Assembly (NCBI GenBank): GCA_963971575.1
Contig: OZ020613.1
Location: forward strand, 46,184,739-46,248,738
Length of the DNA stretch: 64,000 bases
Source of the DNA: Liopterus haemorrhoidalis
Lineage: Eukaryota; Arthropoda; Insecta; Coleoptera; Dytiscidae
Direction of reading: 5' to 3'
Every line of letters begins with the position of its first letter. The stretch's first letter is position 1. The position numbers were made by a program, and so were the translations under genes. This document shows positions 1-11,071 of the stretch, one piece after another. The notes beneath the pieces were generated by a model. The model saw only the letters and a list, made by a program, of their open reading frames with translations. It was not told the DNA's origin and made no database searches.

Positions 1-494
1 AGATAATATCAATATATAAATATTGTAGCTTTCATTTTTACTTTCATTTTCCTATAAAATATAGAGAAAATGGCTGGTTTTAAATAGGGCTGTACTATGG
101 CAGAGCATGATTTTCTTATGAAAAAAATCTAAAAGCCCAGAAAGAAGGAATAAAAAAAAGAACTACAATTAGCAGCTACAAAAAAAAAAAATCTGTAGCT
201 ATGCATTGTAGTAATATAGCTATACACATACTGGCTCACTTCAAGGCCACCGTAAAGGAGCTATATATGTTCTAGACCCCTTCAAGGTCATATCTAGCTT
301 AAGAACCCAGTGTTCAGCCCTTACCGAGGAGGGTTGCAACCCTAATTTTGCACCCCAACCCTAGCCTAGACATTTGGTAGATGACGTACTTAAATCTAGT
401 TGTCGTTAGAATGTGGACGCCATATTTAATATACAGTGTAATATACCGTGTGTGCAACGAAATGCGGAAAATAGCAGTTTAATATGTGATTAAT

Positions 495-1560
495 ATGACA
501 TTTTAGAGAAAAAATACAAGAATAAAAAGTTGTTTAAAATTAGTTTCATTTTTAAAAGTCTAAATTGAATGTCATAGAATTTCTGTAACACTAGATAATT
601 GGAAAATAAAATATGATGTTTTCATCAAAATTCAGATATCCGTGGAAATAAAAAATAAAACATAATAGTAATGTAGTAGAGAGCTGAGCTGCTTATAAGA
701 AAATGATGGTCAGACAATATTTTGACGAAAACAATATCTTTTTATCAATACATGGACTGGATCTAGCGCCAAATATATATATATACAATATATATTTTTA
801 TGGGGATATATATAAAATCAAAAATTTACAGTAATAAGAAATATCCAGATTTAAAATCATTGACAGAATATCTTTTCAATGTTCTAAGATATTGTGTTAT
901 CAAGTAGCTAATGTTCGACGTTTGTTTTATGATAGATTAGGTTATTGTTTGGCAGTGAATGGAGACATTTTTGAACATTTAATGTAAATATCATTGTATC
1001 TTTTCTATTTCGCCACTATCAGTATAGTAAAATAATCTTTTGTCCCAATTTGTGTGATTTATATATTGTTACCTGCAAAAAAAAGGCAACTTATTTTTTT
1101 GTGCACAGTTGATATTCGGTGTAGAACTATATTAAAATTTTATTTTATATTTTATTTCCACGGTCATCTGTATTTTGAAGAAAACGTCATATTTAATTTT
1201 TCTAATATCTAGTATTACAGACATTCTACGGCATCAAATTTAGACATTTTAAAAATAAAAACTGTAACCGACACATTTAAATATCTCGCCGCTTGCGCGT
1301 TATCGCCCAAACCAACAGTTCCGCCCCTTGCCGCCAATACGGTAGGGATTCTTTTAACAACAACGAACGTTAAGGCAGTCAGAAAACGGTTGCACTCAAC
1401 GAAAAATGGCGCTTACAAACTTTAACTACATTCTAATTAAATATGAAATGGAACCAGTTTATATTAATAAATTTATTTTGTAAATAACCAAGTGTTATAA
1501 AACTAATTTTGAACAATTTTTTATTCTTGTATTTTTGCTCTAAAATATACAGGAGCGTTT
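495..1560. repeat. Long imperfect inverted repeat (foldback-like)
   Basis: The stretch at about 495-665 reappears in reverse complement at about 1128-1265 and again at 1496-1556; shared words include AAAATACAAGAATAAAAA and CCGTGGAAATAAAA. By eye the arms are roughly 80% alike. The right arm is split by about 230 bp (1266-1495) of more GC-rich sequence that may be a later insertion. No coding potential is visible. It lies to the left of gene A exon 2, so probably within a later gene A intron. Bases 1-494 show nothing recognisable. Confidence 0.55.
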
Positions 1561-1683
1561 CATTGCTCACATGGTATGTAAGATACATATTGCAAAGTAT
1601 TTATGGACAAAATTAGATATTCTAAGAAGTCATTTTACACATTCAATGAGAACATAATCATCAATTAAACTAGATCTACTGAC

Positions 1684-1815
1684 CAGTGTTTGCAACAGCT
1701 ATATTTTCCAAATCATCTTCAGCTACACTGGTGTCCACAGGTTCAGACTTGATGTAAATCTTCTCTATTTTCATATTATCCTGGTATACATCCTCTGTGA
1801 CGTCATCTTTGATTC
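1684..1815 (-). CDS. Zinc-finger gene A, coding exon 2 (partial gene)
   Basis: A 132-nt internal exon (44 codons, phase 1 at both ends). The acceptor TTGCAG ends at 1816 and the donor GTCAGT starts at 1683. It begins G|IKDDVTEDVYQDN and contains YIKSEPVDTS, nearly the same as exon 2 of genes C and D, which identifies it as the second acidic N-terminal exon of this C2H2 family. It carries the psi-K-x-E motifs MKIE and IKSE. The finger exon must lie left of base 1, so this gene is incomplete in the window. The splice signals and paralogue match make the exon secure; any function beyond a nuclear zinc-finger protein is inferred. Confidence 0.8.
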
Positions 1816-2589
1816 CTGCAATAAACCGATACAGTACTATTATAAAACTGCAAACCCACCAGGCAGTGTTGCCAACTATGGTAAAATTAAAGCACGTAAA
1901 TTTAACTGGGTGATTAGGTTAGGTTTAGTTAGGAAAAGTCTAAGACAGCAGAAGCCGAAAGGCTCCAAGTAAACTTAAAGGAGTTTGTATAAAAAAATGG
2001 CAGTGTAGGATGTATTTGTTTTACATGTAGAGGTCCATTATGTGAATAAATGTCGTATATCGATTTAGAGATAAGTTAACAATAATTTAGAAGTTATTTT
2101 TTGCTTTCTGTCCGTATTCCCCCGGCCCTTCGTCGACTAATGTTTGTGACACTAAACTGTTGTTGGTTACATATGGCATGCACTGCCCGTCTTGGTTACA
2201 GTGTTGCCAGATCAAGGAACAATTCCGTAGATTTAGGGAATTTTATTCTTGTTTAAGGAAAAAGGAAATTATGCCATTTTCTACGGAAATTCTGATATTA
2301 GAAGAGAAAATGTCTTTATTTTGACTATAATCTACTGAAATTAATATCCAAATACTTACATGTTGGTATTTTTAAGTATACACGACCTGAAAATTACATA
2401 ACGCCTTAATTCGTTTGCTTTAAATTTCGCGCGCTAATCATTGCGCGATTTTTTTAACGGCCACACTAATACGGGCACGGCGCGTGCGCAGGCTATCGAC
2501 AAAAACAGCATGGTTTTTCGCATGGTTTTCACGAATACAGGAAATGGCGGTTTTGTTCAATTGCGGCAACCGACAAGGTGGCCTATAGG

Positions 2590-3720
2590 CTATTCTATTC
2601 CAAACGTTTAAGCGGTACTAACTGCAATTTACATTTTTGTAAGTTGTCATGTGCTCTATTTTTAGGGTTTGAAAACTTTTAATGAAAAAAAATAATCCTC
2701 ACTTAATCTGTTAAGTTACTAGAATTGAAAATCTAGTTCCGCTTAAAGCAAAGAAACAGGCTATATGAATTCGAATTGTAATTCGAAAATAATTTTTTTG
2801 TTACCCCTGTTTTTTCATTTGTACACAGGTTATGATTATATATACAAAAATATAGTTGTATTTATGAATGAAATGCATAGCTATTCCAAACACTTAGGCC
2901 GAACTAGATTTTACAATCTAGTAACTTTTATAGTTTGATTCGAGCTTTTGACCATTTTGGTTAAGCTTTGTAAATCATACTTACAATAAACATTTTTAGG
3001 TTAAAGTTAATGTTATTATAAAATGTTATTTTCATTGCATTTTCCAAAAATTTAAAAATGTATTATTTATTGTAAAGTCTATTCCAAACCTTTAGGCGGA
3101 ACTAAATGGAATTTAAATTTTCTCAAGTTGCCACTAGCTAATTTTTTATATAATATGTTGAAGTAGGCTTTTTCTAAACAAAATGATGAAGCTACAATCA
3201 ATCGGTAAAAGTTACTAGATTTAAAAATCTAGTTCCGCCTAAACCAAAGAAACCACCTATAGGCTATTCCAAACGTTTAGGCGGAACTAGATTTTGAAAT
3301 TTAGTAATTTTTATCTATTAATTCGGTCATTTTGTTTAAGCTTTGTAAATCATACTCACATGGCAAATTCTAGATTAAATTCATTGTCATTATAAAATGT
3401 CTTTTTCATTGCATTTTAATTTTTTGTCATTCTTAATAAAAATTTCCCATTAATTTTTTTTTTTTTTGTCTTCAAAATATCGAAAAAATGTGTCATATTT
3501 TTAATAAATGTCATTCGTTTTCATGGTTCACTGTTGGAATTTTAAATTTTCACATATCAACCTGAAAAATAAAATAACCGAAACCTAAAAGAATGATATT
3601 CCCATTTAGCTCCTCCTAAACATTCTGAATAGCCTGTATATATATTATGTTGTTTTCGTGACAACTTAAAAATACGAAAATCTCACTTAGATCCGCCTAA
3701 ACCAAAGAAATGACGGTAAA
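2590..3720. repeat. Array of nested or tandem MITE units sharing one terminal motif
   Basis: The motif TTTAGGCGGAACTAGATTTT and its reverse complement recur about seven times (near 2605, 2720, 2893, 3090, 3220, 3270 and 3690). They alternate in orientation and are often preceded by CTATTCCAAACG or followed by CCAAAGAAAC. The layout is that of several short foldback elements side by side or nested, all inside the larger hAT. No coding potential. Confidence 0.65.
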
Positions 3721-3890
3721 ATGTTACTGTACGGTCCGCTCTAACTTCATCCAACTCTATCCACTCCACCTACTTGCTGTAAACCAGCTCACGTGTTTTA
3801 CCAGTGGTCCTAAAACGTACTGACCGGTCTTGGTATAACTAGGGAATAGTACCTACGCTACTGTGGCATTGTTATGTTAGTGTGAGTTTG

Positions 3891-4125
3891 TTTTGTCATT
3901 AAACTAGATGATGGGTAGCTCGCTTCGCTCGGCTTCTTCTAACCAAACCCTTACTAACATAACCTAACCTAAGATAGTGTTTTGTCATTAAACTAGAAGA
4001 TGGGTAGCTCGCTTCGCTCGGCTTCTTCTAACCAAACCCTTACTAACCTAACCTAAGATAGTATTTTGTCATTAAACTAGAAGATGACTAACTCGCTCCG
4101 CTCGATTTTAGACTTTTACTAACTA
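3891..4125. repeat. Three tandem repeats of about 84-89 bp
   Basis: Units begin TTTTGTCATTAAACTAG at 3891, 3980 and 4064, and contain AGCTCGCTTCGCTCGG followed by TAACCTAACC runs. The first two are nearly identical; the third diverges after about 50 bp. Noncoding, within the hAT. Confidence 0.8.
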
Positions 4126-4594
4126 AAACTAACCTGATAATCTTGTTTTTAGGTGCATAGTACTTTATTTTCCCCCATATTAGCCCAATTAAAATTGTGT
4201 ATCATTGTGTATAAATTTATAAACCAGAAACCATTGTTTTAGAACCACTGATAAATCTTGAATTATTTAGTGTCTTGAGCATGCATGACACTTACGATAG
4301 TAGTAGAAGAGGGGAGAGAATTGAATGAAGTTCGAGCGGACCGTAGAGTAATATTCAACCGAAATGACCCATAATTTATTCCAATAAAAAAATAAACATA
4401 TAAATATAATATTTTTTTATTATTATTATCCTTCACGAATTTTTGATTAATTTTACGGAATTTTTGATCATATTTAGGGAATATTTGATTAAATTTAGGG
4501 AAAATTTGCCGTAGTATTTAAGGAATTTATTTCTTTACGTCTGGCAACACTGCTTGGTTATTTGTCTTAGGTTGTAGATATGCCCATTACTGAC

Positions 4595-4748
4595 CTTTCT
4601 CCCATTCAGCCCTGTGCACTCTTTCAGTCTTCATTTCATATTCATCAGCAATTTCACATTCTGTTTTAATGTCAGTTTCGTTTTTAATATCACTGTCTCT
4701 GGTAACATCGAAATGCAAGACACAATCTATTATATTATTTTTATTCAT
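4595..4748 (-). CDS. Zinc-finger gene A, first coding exon
   Basis: Starts MNKNNIIDC and ends with a GTCAGT donor at 4594. The length of 154 nt gives phase 1, matching the exon at 1684-1815. The frame is open farther upstream, but I chose the ATG at 4748 because gene D starts MNKND in the same place and because a pyrimidine-rich tract plus TTTTAG just upstream looks like a 5'-UTR acceptor. It contains IKNE, IKTE and MKTE motifs and many acidic residues. A 2.35-kb hAT element fills most of the intron that follows. Confidence 0.75.
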
Positions 4749-4902
4749 TTCTAAAATAAAATTCTTCCAAAAATTCTTTCTAATTTCCAAAAATAAATTA
4801 TTTTTGCTGTAACACTTCTGTTTAATTAAGTTAGTATGTAACAGACCGTGCCGATCAGCTTTGTTAGGTTATAAATACTTAATTTGACATTAAATATTAA
4901 TA

Positions 4903-5143
4903 GAGCACTCCAGAATGCTGTCACTTTAAGGCGGCTGGAGGAAAACGAAGATTTTGACATAAGTGTTTACGTGATATTTTGTGTGTGAATTATGTTCTGT
5001 GAACTGATAATATAATAATAGGTAATATATTTGAATACAAATGAAATATAACGGCTAAAAACTACTATTACGCTTGTCACTGTTATGGTAACCAAACTTT
5101 CTACCCTCCAGAGACTAATATGATCAGCTGTTTTGGAGTGCTC
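4903..5143. mobile_element. 241-bp TIR MITE with TA target duplication
   Basis: Terminal inverted repeats GAGCACTCCAGAATGCTG (left) and, in reverse complement, GAGCACTCCAAAACAGCTG (right), bounded by TA at 4901-4902 and 5144-5145. The same ends bound the 1.55-kb element at 6996-8544, so both belong to one Tc1/mariner-like family. It lies about 150 bp upstream of the gene A start codon and so could influence that promoter. Confidence 0.75.
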
Positions 5144-5175
5144 TATTGTTGAATTAACGTGAAGTTTAGAATAAG

Positions 5176-5941
5176 CAGTGATGGGCGTTTACACGTAAAC
5201 TTTAATTGTTTACGTGTAAATTTATGTAAGCAATTGGTAAACTTGTCAACAATCTAACCTATGTAAACTGTTAAATAATGAGGTTAGTTTTAGTTATTTA
5301 ATATCAATAATAGAGAACTTAATGAACAAGTAGTTCAAAATAATAAGAACCCGAAGGAATTCGCGACTGAAACTAACGTTGGCGGCGCTGCATACAACAG
5401 CTGATGGCGGACGAGAAGCGTATATGTCAGAAGTTTTTTTAAAATATTTATCTGTTCAAACAATATTTCGGCAAAAGAGCACTGTATTTAAGTCACTATA
5501 TTTTAAAATACTTCTTAATTCATATAAACTGCAGCATAACACGCTACAAATATTATCCAAATATACGCTTCTGTTTAATTTAGCCAGTCACCACCAGATG
5601 TCTCACTGTTATTTGCAGTCGCGAATAGCTATGAAAAAAATAGGTTTTGTTTTAATTTAAAAAAAAGGAAAGAAATATTTCTTAAAGGTGAAATTTAATG
5701 TATTTTGTTATTAAAAAATATAGACTAATTTTCATATTCATATTTACTAACTTGTAACACCTATATAATGATACATATTCGATTTTTATTAATATGTGTA
5801 TTGGCTTGTTCAAATTTTATAATGCGCATGTTTAAATCATTGTTTACATTGTTTACAAGAGTATTTGTGTTTACTTTGCATCAATTGTTACACGTCAACA
5901 ATGAGGTAACTTACATCATGTAACTTACGCGCCCATCACTG
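5176..5941. mobile_element. Non-autonomous hAT, 766 bp
   Basis: Ends CAGTGATGGGCG and CGCCCATCACTG. The flanking 8-mers AGAATAAG (5168-5175) and AGGATAAG (5942-5949) agree at 7 of 8 positions. Palindromic TTTACACGTAAAC-like words lie near the left end. A 93-codon open stretch inside (5379-5660) has no recognisable domain and is treated as noncoding. Confidence 0.8.
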
Positions 5942-5957
5942 AGGATAAGATAAACTT

Positions 5958-6060
5958 AAAGAGATTCTTTACTTCAAAAATTATTTTATTGTCACTTTTT
6001 TTGTACATTCACATTTCGGCTACGAAGTAGCCATCTTCAGTAGTTAAATAAGACTAAGAG
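5958..6060 (-). other. Retroelement 3' tail with GGCTAC-TTC-GTAGCC hairpin
   Basis: On the minus strand the segment reads CTGAAGATGGC, a short stem-loop, then GTAGCCGAAATG and an A-rich tail. A similar arrangement (CTGTTGATGGC ... GCCGAAATACG) occurs in both arms of the foldback at 13119-13785. This resembles 3' tails of Penelope-like or LINE elements, but I see no reverse transcriptase nearby. From 6061 to 6640 I see nothing coding, only three CCGGTGAG words including the palindrome ACTCACCGGTGAGT at 6474-6487. Confidence 0.35.
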
Positions 6061-6639
6061 AAATTACAAGTTATCGAAATTATATACACACACAAAACTT
6101 ATCTCTACAAATTACCTAACTTAGAACATATTGGATATCTGTCGGCTATTCACATATTGGGGGTGTAATATTATTACGGCTGAACTGTTTCAACTATTTT
6201 ATTTTCTAAATCTATTGATTTACGGCGATATAATCCTTCGCCTGTTAACATGTTGGAGCAGTACGTTCTAAGTAATTTGGAATCGTTCAAATAATGTTTT
6301 ACTTGTTTTGTGTTCGATTCTTTGTTACTACAGATATAACTATCAAAATATCCACCGGTGAGCAACTAACCGTAAATGAAATCCGGTTAATAAAATGGCG
6401 ACCGGTGAGTAAGTACGGTAACTCAACAGTAGATCAACGTATGCATACAGGAAAAAATTTACTAACCAGTAACTCACCGGTGAGTCTGCTGAATGCGGCC
6501 ATTGGTGGTAGCAGTGAGATATAAAATCTGGTACCATGCGCCTCGTTACAAAATGCTTTATTACTGTTCACATGCCAAAGATTTTCAATAGAATGTGTTG
6601 GTTACTGAATAAAGAAAACTGAAGACTCTAAAAAAAGCT

Positions 6640-6993
6640 TTAATACTTTTTGTTACATCGTATTCGAATAGTTTCTCTAGAGATTTGGTTTGTGACTAAT
6701 AAGATATACTGACAGTGTATTTAATTTATCACATAGCTCAGTTTTGACATGTCTTCTCTCCAGAATATATTCGTTTAAAAGTAATGGGATTTGTTGACTG
6801 AAAATGATTTATTACACTGACCACGTTTGCAAGGTTTCTCGCCGGAATGTATCCTTTGTATTTAATGAAAATTCATAAAACCGTGAATGCTTTATCACAC
6901 TGATCCCATTTTCATGGATTCTCGCTAGAATATATTCGCTTGTGATTAAAGAGTTCTGAAAACTATATAAATGCTTTATTAGATTGATCACTA
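6640..6993 (-). pseudogene. Decayed C2H2 finger array, distal part of gene B
   Basis: The reverse strand still shows finger pieces such as CDQSNKAFI, NHKRIYS and WDQCDKAFTV, with several stops and frame changes. Reading into it from the right, the finger at 8547-8644 breaks off exactly at the TIR element 6996-8544 and resumes here. Before the insertion this was one continuous finger array with the exon at 8645-9612. Confidence 0.75.
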
Positions 6994-6995
6994 TA

Positions 6996-8544
6996 AAGCA
7001 CTCCAAAACAGCTGTTAGTCCGTGGAGGGTAAACAAAGTTTGATTCGCCAAAAGTGTAGTATGTGGAATAGTACTTACAAAACCTTATATATCATTTTTA
7101 CTGCGAGTTTAAGCGAGTTGATTTTAATAAAACACAAAAGCCTACTTTTAGTCTTGCATTACATTTTGGATGCTTTCACTTAATTTAGGTAAGTTTGCGA
7201 AATTTTGTTTGGAGGTTATTTTTTATACAACTATTTTGGAAATGATATTTCTTAAATAAATTTACTATTTAATTTCTAGTTAACAAAATCAACAATAGTA
7301 GCTATTTGGAGAAATTGGAAAGTAAGCACAAAGACGTTGTGTATGGTATGGGAAGAAAATTTCAATTATTAACAATGAAGACCTACATATTAACTGAAAA
7401 GGATCTTTCATATAGGCCAGATATATTTCCAAAAGTTACAGCCATGGAAATTACTGACTATTTGGTGTGAACCCATAGATTCTACACCAAAAAGAAAATG
7501 AAAGAACATACTCTCATGTTCTACAGAAAAATATCGGAGTGAGACAAGGAGGAAAACCTAATACAACTTGTTCCAGTCAAAAGAAAAAAATATGCTGTGC
7601 CAAGTGTGTGCCTCAATAGCGAAAGTGTTAAAAAAGTCCATTTGTTTGTTGGTTCCTTTATTAGCTATAATCTCAGCGACACAGTTTTCATCGACAGGCA
7701 ATTCCGTTGTTTGTGTGAGAGCTAATGTGCAGAATCGTAGATTCTAGATATGTAGTCCTGATACATACGTAAATATTTATTTAATACATTTTGTGGTACT
7801 ATGAATACATCGGCATTCTGGATTTATCATACGAAAGATCATCTTCGTAAACTTATTATGTGCTACAACAATGCATTTCGAGTAATCTTTGGTTTGAAAA
7901 ATTATTGTTGTGCTAGTGCATGTTCGTAACGAATGCTGTAACTTCATGTATGGGTGTATTAAAGAAATATGTTTATAGTTTGTGATAAGGACTGTGAGCG
8001 GCAAGCAACGATCATGTGTAGTGTTTTCTACCCAGTACCCAAGACTTTTCTTATGTACTGGGGAGTAATAAAAATTCACTAACGCTTTATTAACAAGTGG
8101 TTTTTCATACGAGTAGTGACTTTATTTCTGAAATGACTACAAATTCAAATCATGTTTTCGTTATGTATTTTGTGGAATTTTTATATTATTGGTTCTTGAG
8201 CCTAAATTTTTTTTTTTATTTAATTTTATTATTTTATTTATTTCCGGTTAAATTTAACTTTCTAAGTGCATTTATAATTGTCGTCTGACTCCTGATAAGT
8301 TATGTAGTGCAGTTTTAAATTTATACTTCAAAATTTCTGACAGGTTATAAAAATTAACTTTGTTACATATACACCACAAATACATTATACTACATCACGA
8401 AATAACGGCATTTTGTTTGTTTTTTTTTTTTTCATATAGTTTTGTTTTCTCGCTAGACTTTCGAATGTAAACACATAGGTAAAATCTTTGTTTACCATCC
8501 AGTCGCCATATTGGATTTTAAAGTGGCAGCATTCTAGAGTGCGC
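6996..8544. mobile_element. 1.55-kb TIR element with TA duplication, inserted in ZNF fingers
   Basis: Ends AAGCACTCCAAAACAGCTG and, reversed, GCGCACTCTAGAATGCTG match the 241-bp MITE at 4903. TA flanks are at 6994-6995 and 8545-8546, and zinc-finger coding remnants lie on both sides. No transposase of its own is recognised. The extra length over the MITE seems to be foreign sequence: degenerate plus-strand coding from about 7290 to 7760 (a weak resemblance to SWIM/YqaJ-type proteins that I cannot confirm) and a LINE piece at 7828-8070. Confidence 0.7.
7828..8070 (+). pseudogene. LINE reverse transcriptase C-terminal fragment
   Basis: Plus-strand frame reads HLRKLIMCYNNAFRVIFGL followed by CCASA, the pattern seen downstream of the RT domain in many non-LTR retrotransposons. 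It has several stop codons and no RT core nearby. It lies inside the TIR element, so it is nested debris. Confidence 0.45.
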
Positions 8545-8546
8545 TA

Positions 8547-8644
8547 TTGCATAGTTTCTCTTCAAAACGCATTTGTTTGTGAGTAGTGAAAAATCTAAAG
8601 TGTAAAAATGCTTTTTCAGAAATCCATTGAAATTGTTAACATTT
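8547..8644 (-). pseudogene. Degenerate finger downstream of the gene B stop
   Basis: Immediately after the stop of the exon at 8645 the same strand continues with eroded finger sequence (FLKKHF-like and HKQMRFEEKL) up to the TIR insertion at 8544. It shows that gene B once had more fingers than the ten it encodes now. Confidence 0.65.
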
Positions 8645-9612
8645 CTATGAATTTTCACCAGAATGTATTCTTGTGTGTTTATTAAGACTTGAAGTATGTT
8701 TAAATGCTTTATTACACTGATAACATTTAAATGATTTCTGTCCAGAATGTAATCGTTTATGATTAATGAAATTTGAGGATACTGAAAAAGCTTTATTACA
8801 CTGGTCACATTTGTATGGCTTCTCGCCGGAATGTATTCGTTTGTGATTAATAAGATTGGATGAACGTGCAAATGTTTTATTACATTGATCACATTTAAAT
8901 GGTTTCTCTCCAGAATGTATTCGTCTGTGATCGGTGAGAGATGTTAAGAGTGAAAATTCTTTTCCACAATGGTCACATTTATATGGCTTCTCGCCAGAAT
9001 GTATCCGTTTGTGTCTAGTGAAAGATGATAGATCTGAAAATGCTTTATTACACTGATCACATTTGAATGGTTTCTCTCCAGAATGTATTCGTTTGTGATA
9101 AGTAAGTCCTGATGGATCTGAATATGCTTTATAACACTGACCACATTTAAATGGTTTCTCGTCAGAATGTATTCGTTTGTGTTTAAAGAGATTTGATGAT
9201 ACTGTAAATGCTTTATCACACTGATCACATTTGTATGGCTTCTCGCCAGAATGTATTCGTTTGTGATAAGTGAATGCTGATGGATCTGAAAATGCTTTAT
9301 CACACTGATCACATTTAAATGGTTTCTGGGCAGAATGTTTTCGTTTGTGTTTAAAGAGATTTGATGATACTGTAAATGCTTTATCACACTGATCACATTT
9401 GTATGGCTTCTCACCAGAATGTACTCGTTTGTGATTAGTGAGACGATTCTTCCACAAAAATGTTTTATCACACTGATCACATTTGAATTGTTTCTCTGCA
9501 GAATGTATTTTCCTGTGATTATCAAGATGTGATGTTGTTGTGGGATGATTACTTCTGTTAATGACCAGTGATGCACAACTCTTATCTGGATTACTGGAAG
9601 ATGTTTCTCTAG
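8645..9612 (-). CDS. C2H2 zinc-finger protein, terminal exon of gene B (ten fingers)
   Basis: The acceptor TTTGCAG ends at 9613 and the exon begins A-R-E-T-S-S-S-N-P-D, matching the start of the terminal exons in genes C, D and pseudogene E. It encodes about 322 residues: a ~55-residue lead with a half-finger (SHLDNHRKIH), then ten consecutive Cx2Cx12Hx3H fingers with SGEKP-type linkers, then a stop in what was the next linker (SGENS). Tandem C2H2 fingers are normally DNA-binding nuclear proteins; target and function are unknown. The finger-contact positions vary while the scaffold is conserved. No gene B-specific first exons are visible between 9613 and 15500, so it is either an alternative terminal exon of gene C, whose phase fits, or an orphan duplicate. 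The frame is open upstream of 9612 but the splice site makes the exon start more likely. Confidence 0.8.
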
Positions 9613-9918
9613 CTGCAAACAAACTTGAATTGATTAATGAGACCAAATTAAATTGTTGTAATAAAGTTAATTTTTATTAAATACATTTTCTGCATGATGT
9701 TATATATAAACAAGCAAACAATTAGCTATTATACTACAATACATGCATTCGGTGAATGAAAACTGGGAATAACAGAATTGGAAGCCTGCAACGAAGAATA
9801 TAATATTAAATTATTAACTGGTCTGAATATTTTCCAAATACATACTCCTCTTATTCACTGATATACATATATAAGAAAAAAAAAGCGTTTAAATTAAGAG
9901 ATTTTTAAAAATATATTA

Positions 9919-10318
9919 GGTGTACCACTTTGCTTCCGCCGTTTTTTTTCCCCCGAAATTCGAGGGTTTACTGTAAAAAACGTTTTGAAATTGCTTGTTG
10001 AGTCACTCCCAAAGATTGTGCCAATTCTTTTTGACGTTGACACGAGTCTTCATCAAGTAATGCCTACAATTCTGCATCTTCGAAAACCTTCTTTCTTCCA
10101 CCGCTATGCCGGTCTTCGACGTGAAAATCACCGTTCTTGAAGCGTTGAAACCACTCACGACACGTTCTTTCACTAATAGCGGCCTCACCATAAGTATTTG
10201 AAAGCATTCGATGAACCTCAGCCGCAGATTTCTTCATATTGAGGCAGAAAATTAAAACCTCCCTAAATGACGAGAATTTGGCTCGTAAACTGACATTTTC
10301 AATCGAGAATAACTTCAT
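9919..10318 (-). pseudogene. Truncated mariner-family transposase
   Basis: Starts MKLFSIENVS and continues through a helix-turn-helix region (KKSAAEVHRMLSNTYGEAA, TCREWFQRFKNGDF) to DAELQALL, then a frame change and a second HTH piece (QKELAQSLGVTQQAISK). The catalytic domain is absent. After an internal deletion the copy ends in a terminal-repeat-like sequence TTAGGTGTACCACTTTGCTT at 9919. It is a different mariner lineage from the intact copy at 20444. Bases 9613-9918 are noncoding intron-like sequence. Confidence 0.75.
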
Positions 10319-10397
10319 GATGCAGACACAAATCGACTAATGTTTTTATGGGGTTATGTTGACAGATGCCCAAGTTTATTGCATGACGTCTATGATC

Positions 10398-10720
10398 TAT
10401 AGTCCGTTCAAAGGTCAGAATGCAGTATTGCTCTTATGGCAAATGGGGGCGGTGTTGCCAAATGTTGTAAAAGTGTCAAATGTGTCAATTATAATAATAT
10501 GAAAAACTCGTATGATTTACAAAAATCAACTCAAAATAACACTCAACAAAAACAAATGACCATTTGTAGAATATTGCGTTTTCACAGATCAGCACGTTTT
10601 AGAGTTAGCAACGCCGACAAGCAAGAAAAGGATAGCGTCATTGTGTAAACCCTTTAGAGAGTATGAAAAAGAACTACTTCATATGTCCTGTACTGCATAC
10701 TCACCTTTGAACGGACTATA
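10398..10720. mobile_element. MITE with ~30-bp TIRs
   Basis: The inverted ends TATAGTCCGTTCAAAGGT at 10398 and ACCTTTGAACGGACTATA ending at 10720 extend about 12 further bp with mismatches. TATA palindromes at the edges suit a TA target. The 70-codon open frame inside shows no known domain. From 10721 to 11070 nothing is recognised. Confidence 0.7.
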
Positions 10721-11071
10721 GTTATTTCGACAACTACTTATCGCTAAAGCCATCTATAGCAAAAGTTGTACACCTATATAATTTTGTCCCTTAATTAGCA
10801 TTTTAAGTTTTAATTAATACGTAAAATCTCAGTTGCTTGGATTTTGGGTTACACAAGAGGTGTTGGGCTTAAACAATCACGGCTTTGGCCGCTCTGAGCA
10901 AAAACGGATGCGGCAGCGTATACAGCACAGTCTATATTCCAGACCGCTGGCAGGGAACAGATGATCCTTATGTGCGTCGTTCATTCGATCAAGAGCTTCG
11001 GTCCGAATGGCACGCTTGTGGCGAATCTCACTGAGTCAGGTTTTTGGCGGTAGCAACAACTGTAAACCTGC

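Larger units (their letters stand above)
2199..4552. mobile_element. Non-autonomous hAT element with 8-bp target duplication
   Basis: Ends are CAGTGTTGCCAGA at 2199 and its reverse complement at 4540-4552, flanked on both sides by the identical 8-mer CTTGGTTA (2191-2198, 4553-4560). Sub-terminal repeats of the type TTTAGGGAA appear at both ends. No transposase frame is seen; the interior is filled by nested repeats (2590-3720 and 3891-4125). It sits in intron 1 of gene A, ending 34 nt from the 5' splice site. Confidence 0.85.

Noticed and set aside
3955..4060. Telomere-like TAACCTAACC repeats
   Set aside because: Only two or three units within an 84-89-bp tandem repeat inside a hAT. The insect telomere repeat TTAGG would need long uniform arrays.
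5379..5660. 93-codon plus-strand protein
   Set aside because: Lies wholly inside a non-autonomous hAT with no domain and no paralogue in the window.
8645..9612. CRISPR-like 84-bp spaced repeats (also 15630-16435 and 29186-30180)
   Set aside because: The regular 84-nt period is the 28-residue C2H2 finger repeat in an open reading frame, not repeats with unique spacers.
8518..9618. Long minus-strand open frames with repeated TNEYILxRNHxNVISVIKHFQ (also 15524-16387)
   Set aside because: These are frame shadows of the finger-coding repeats, open only because the finger codons repeat. The other frame has the C2H2 pattern.
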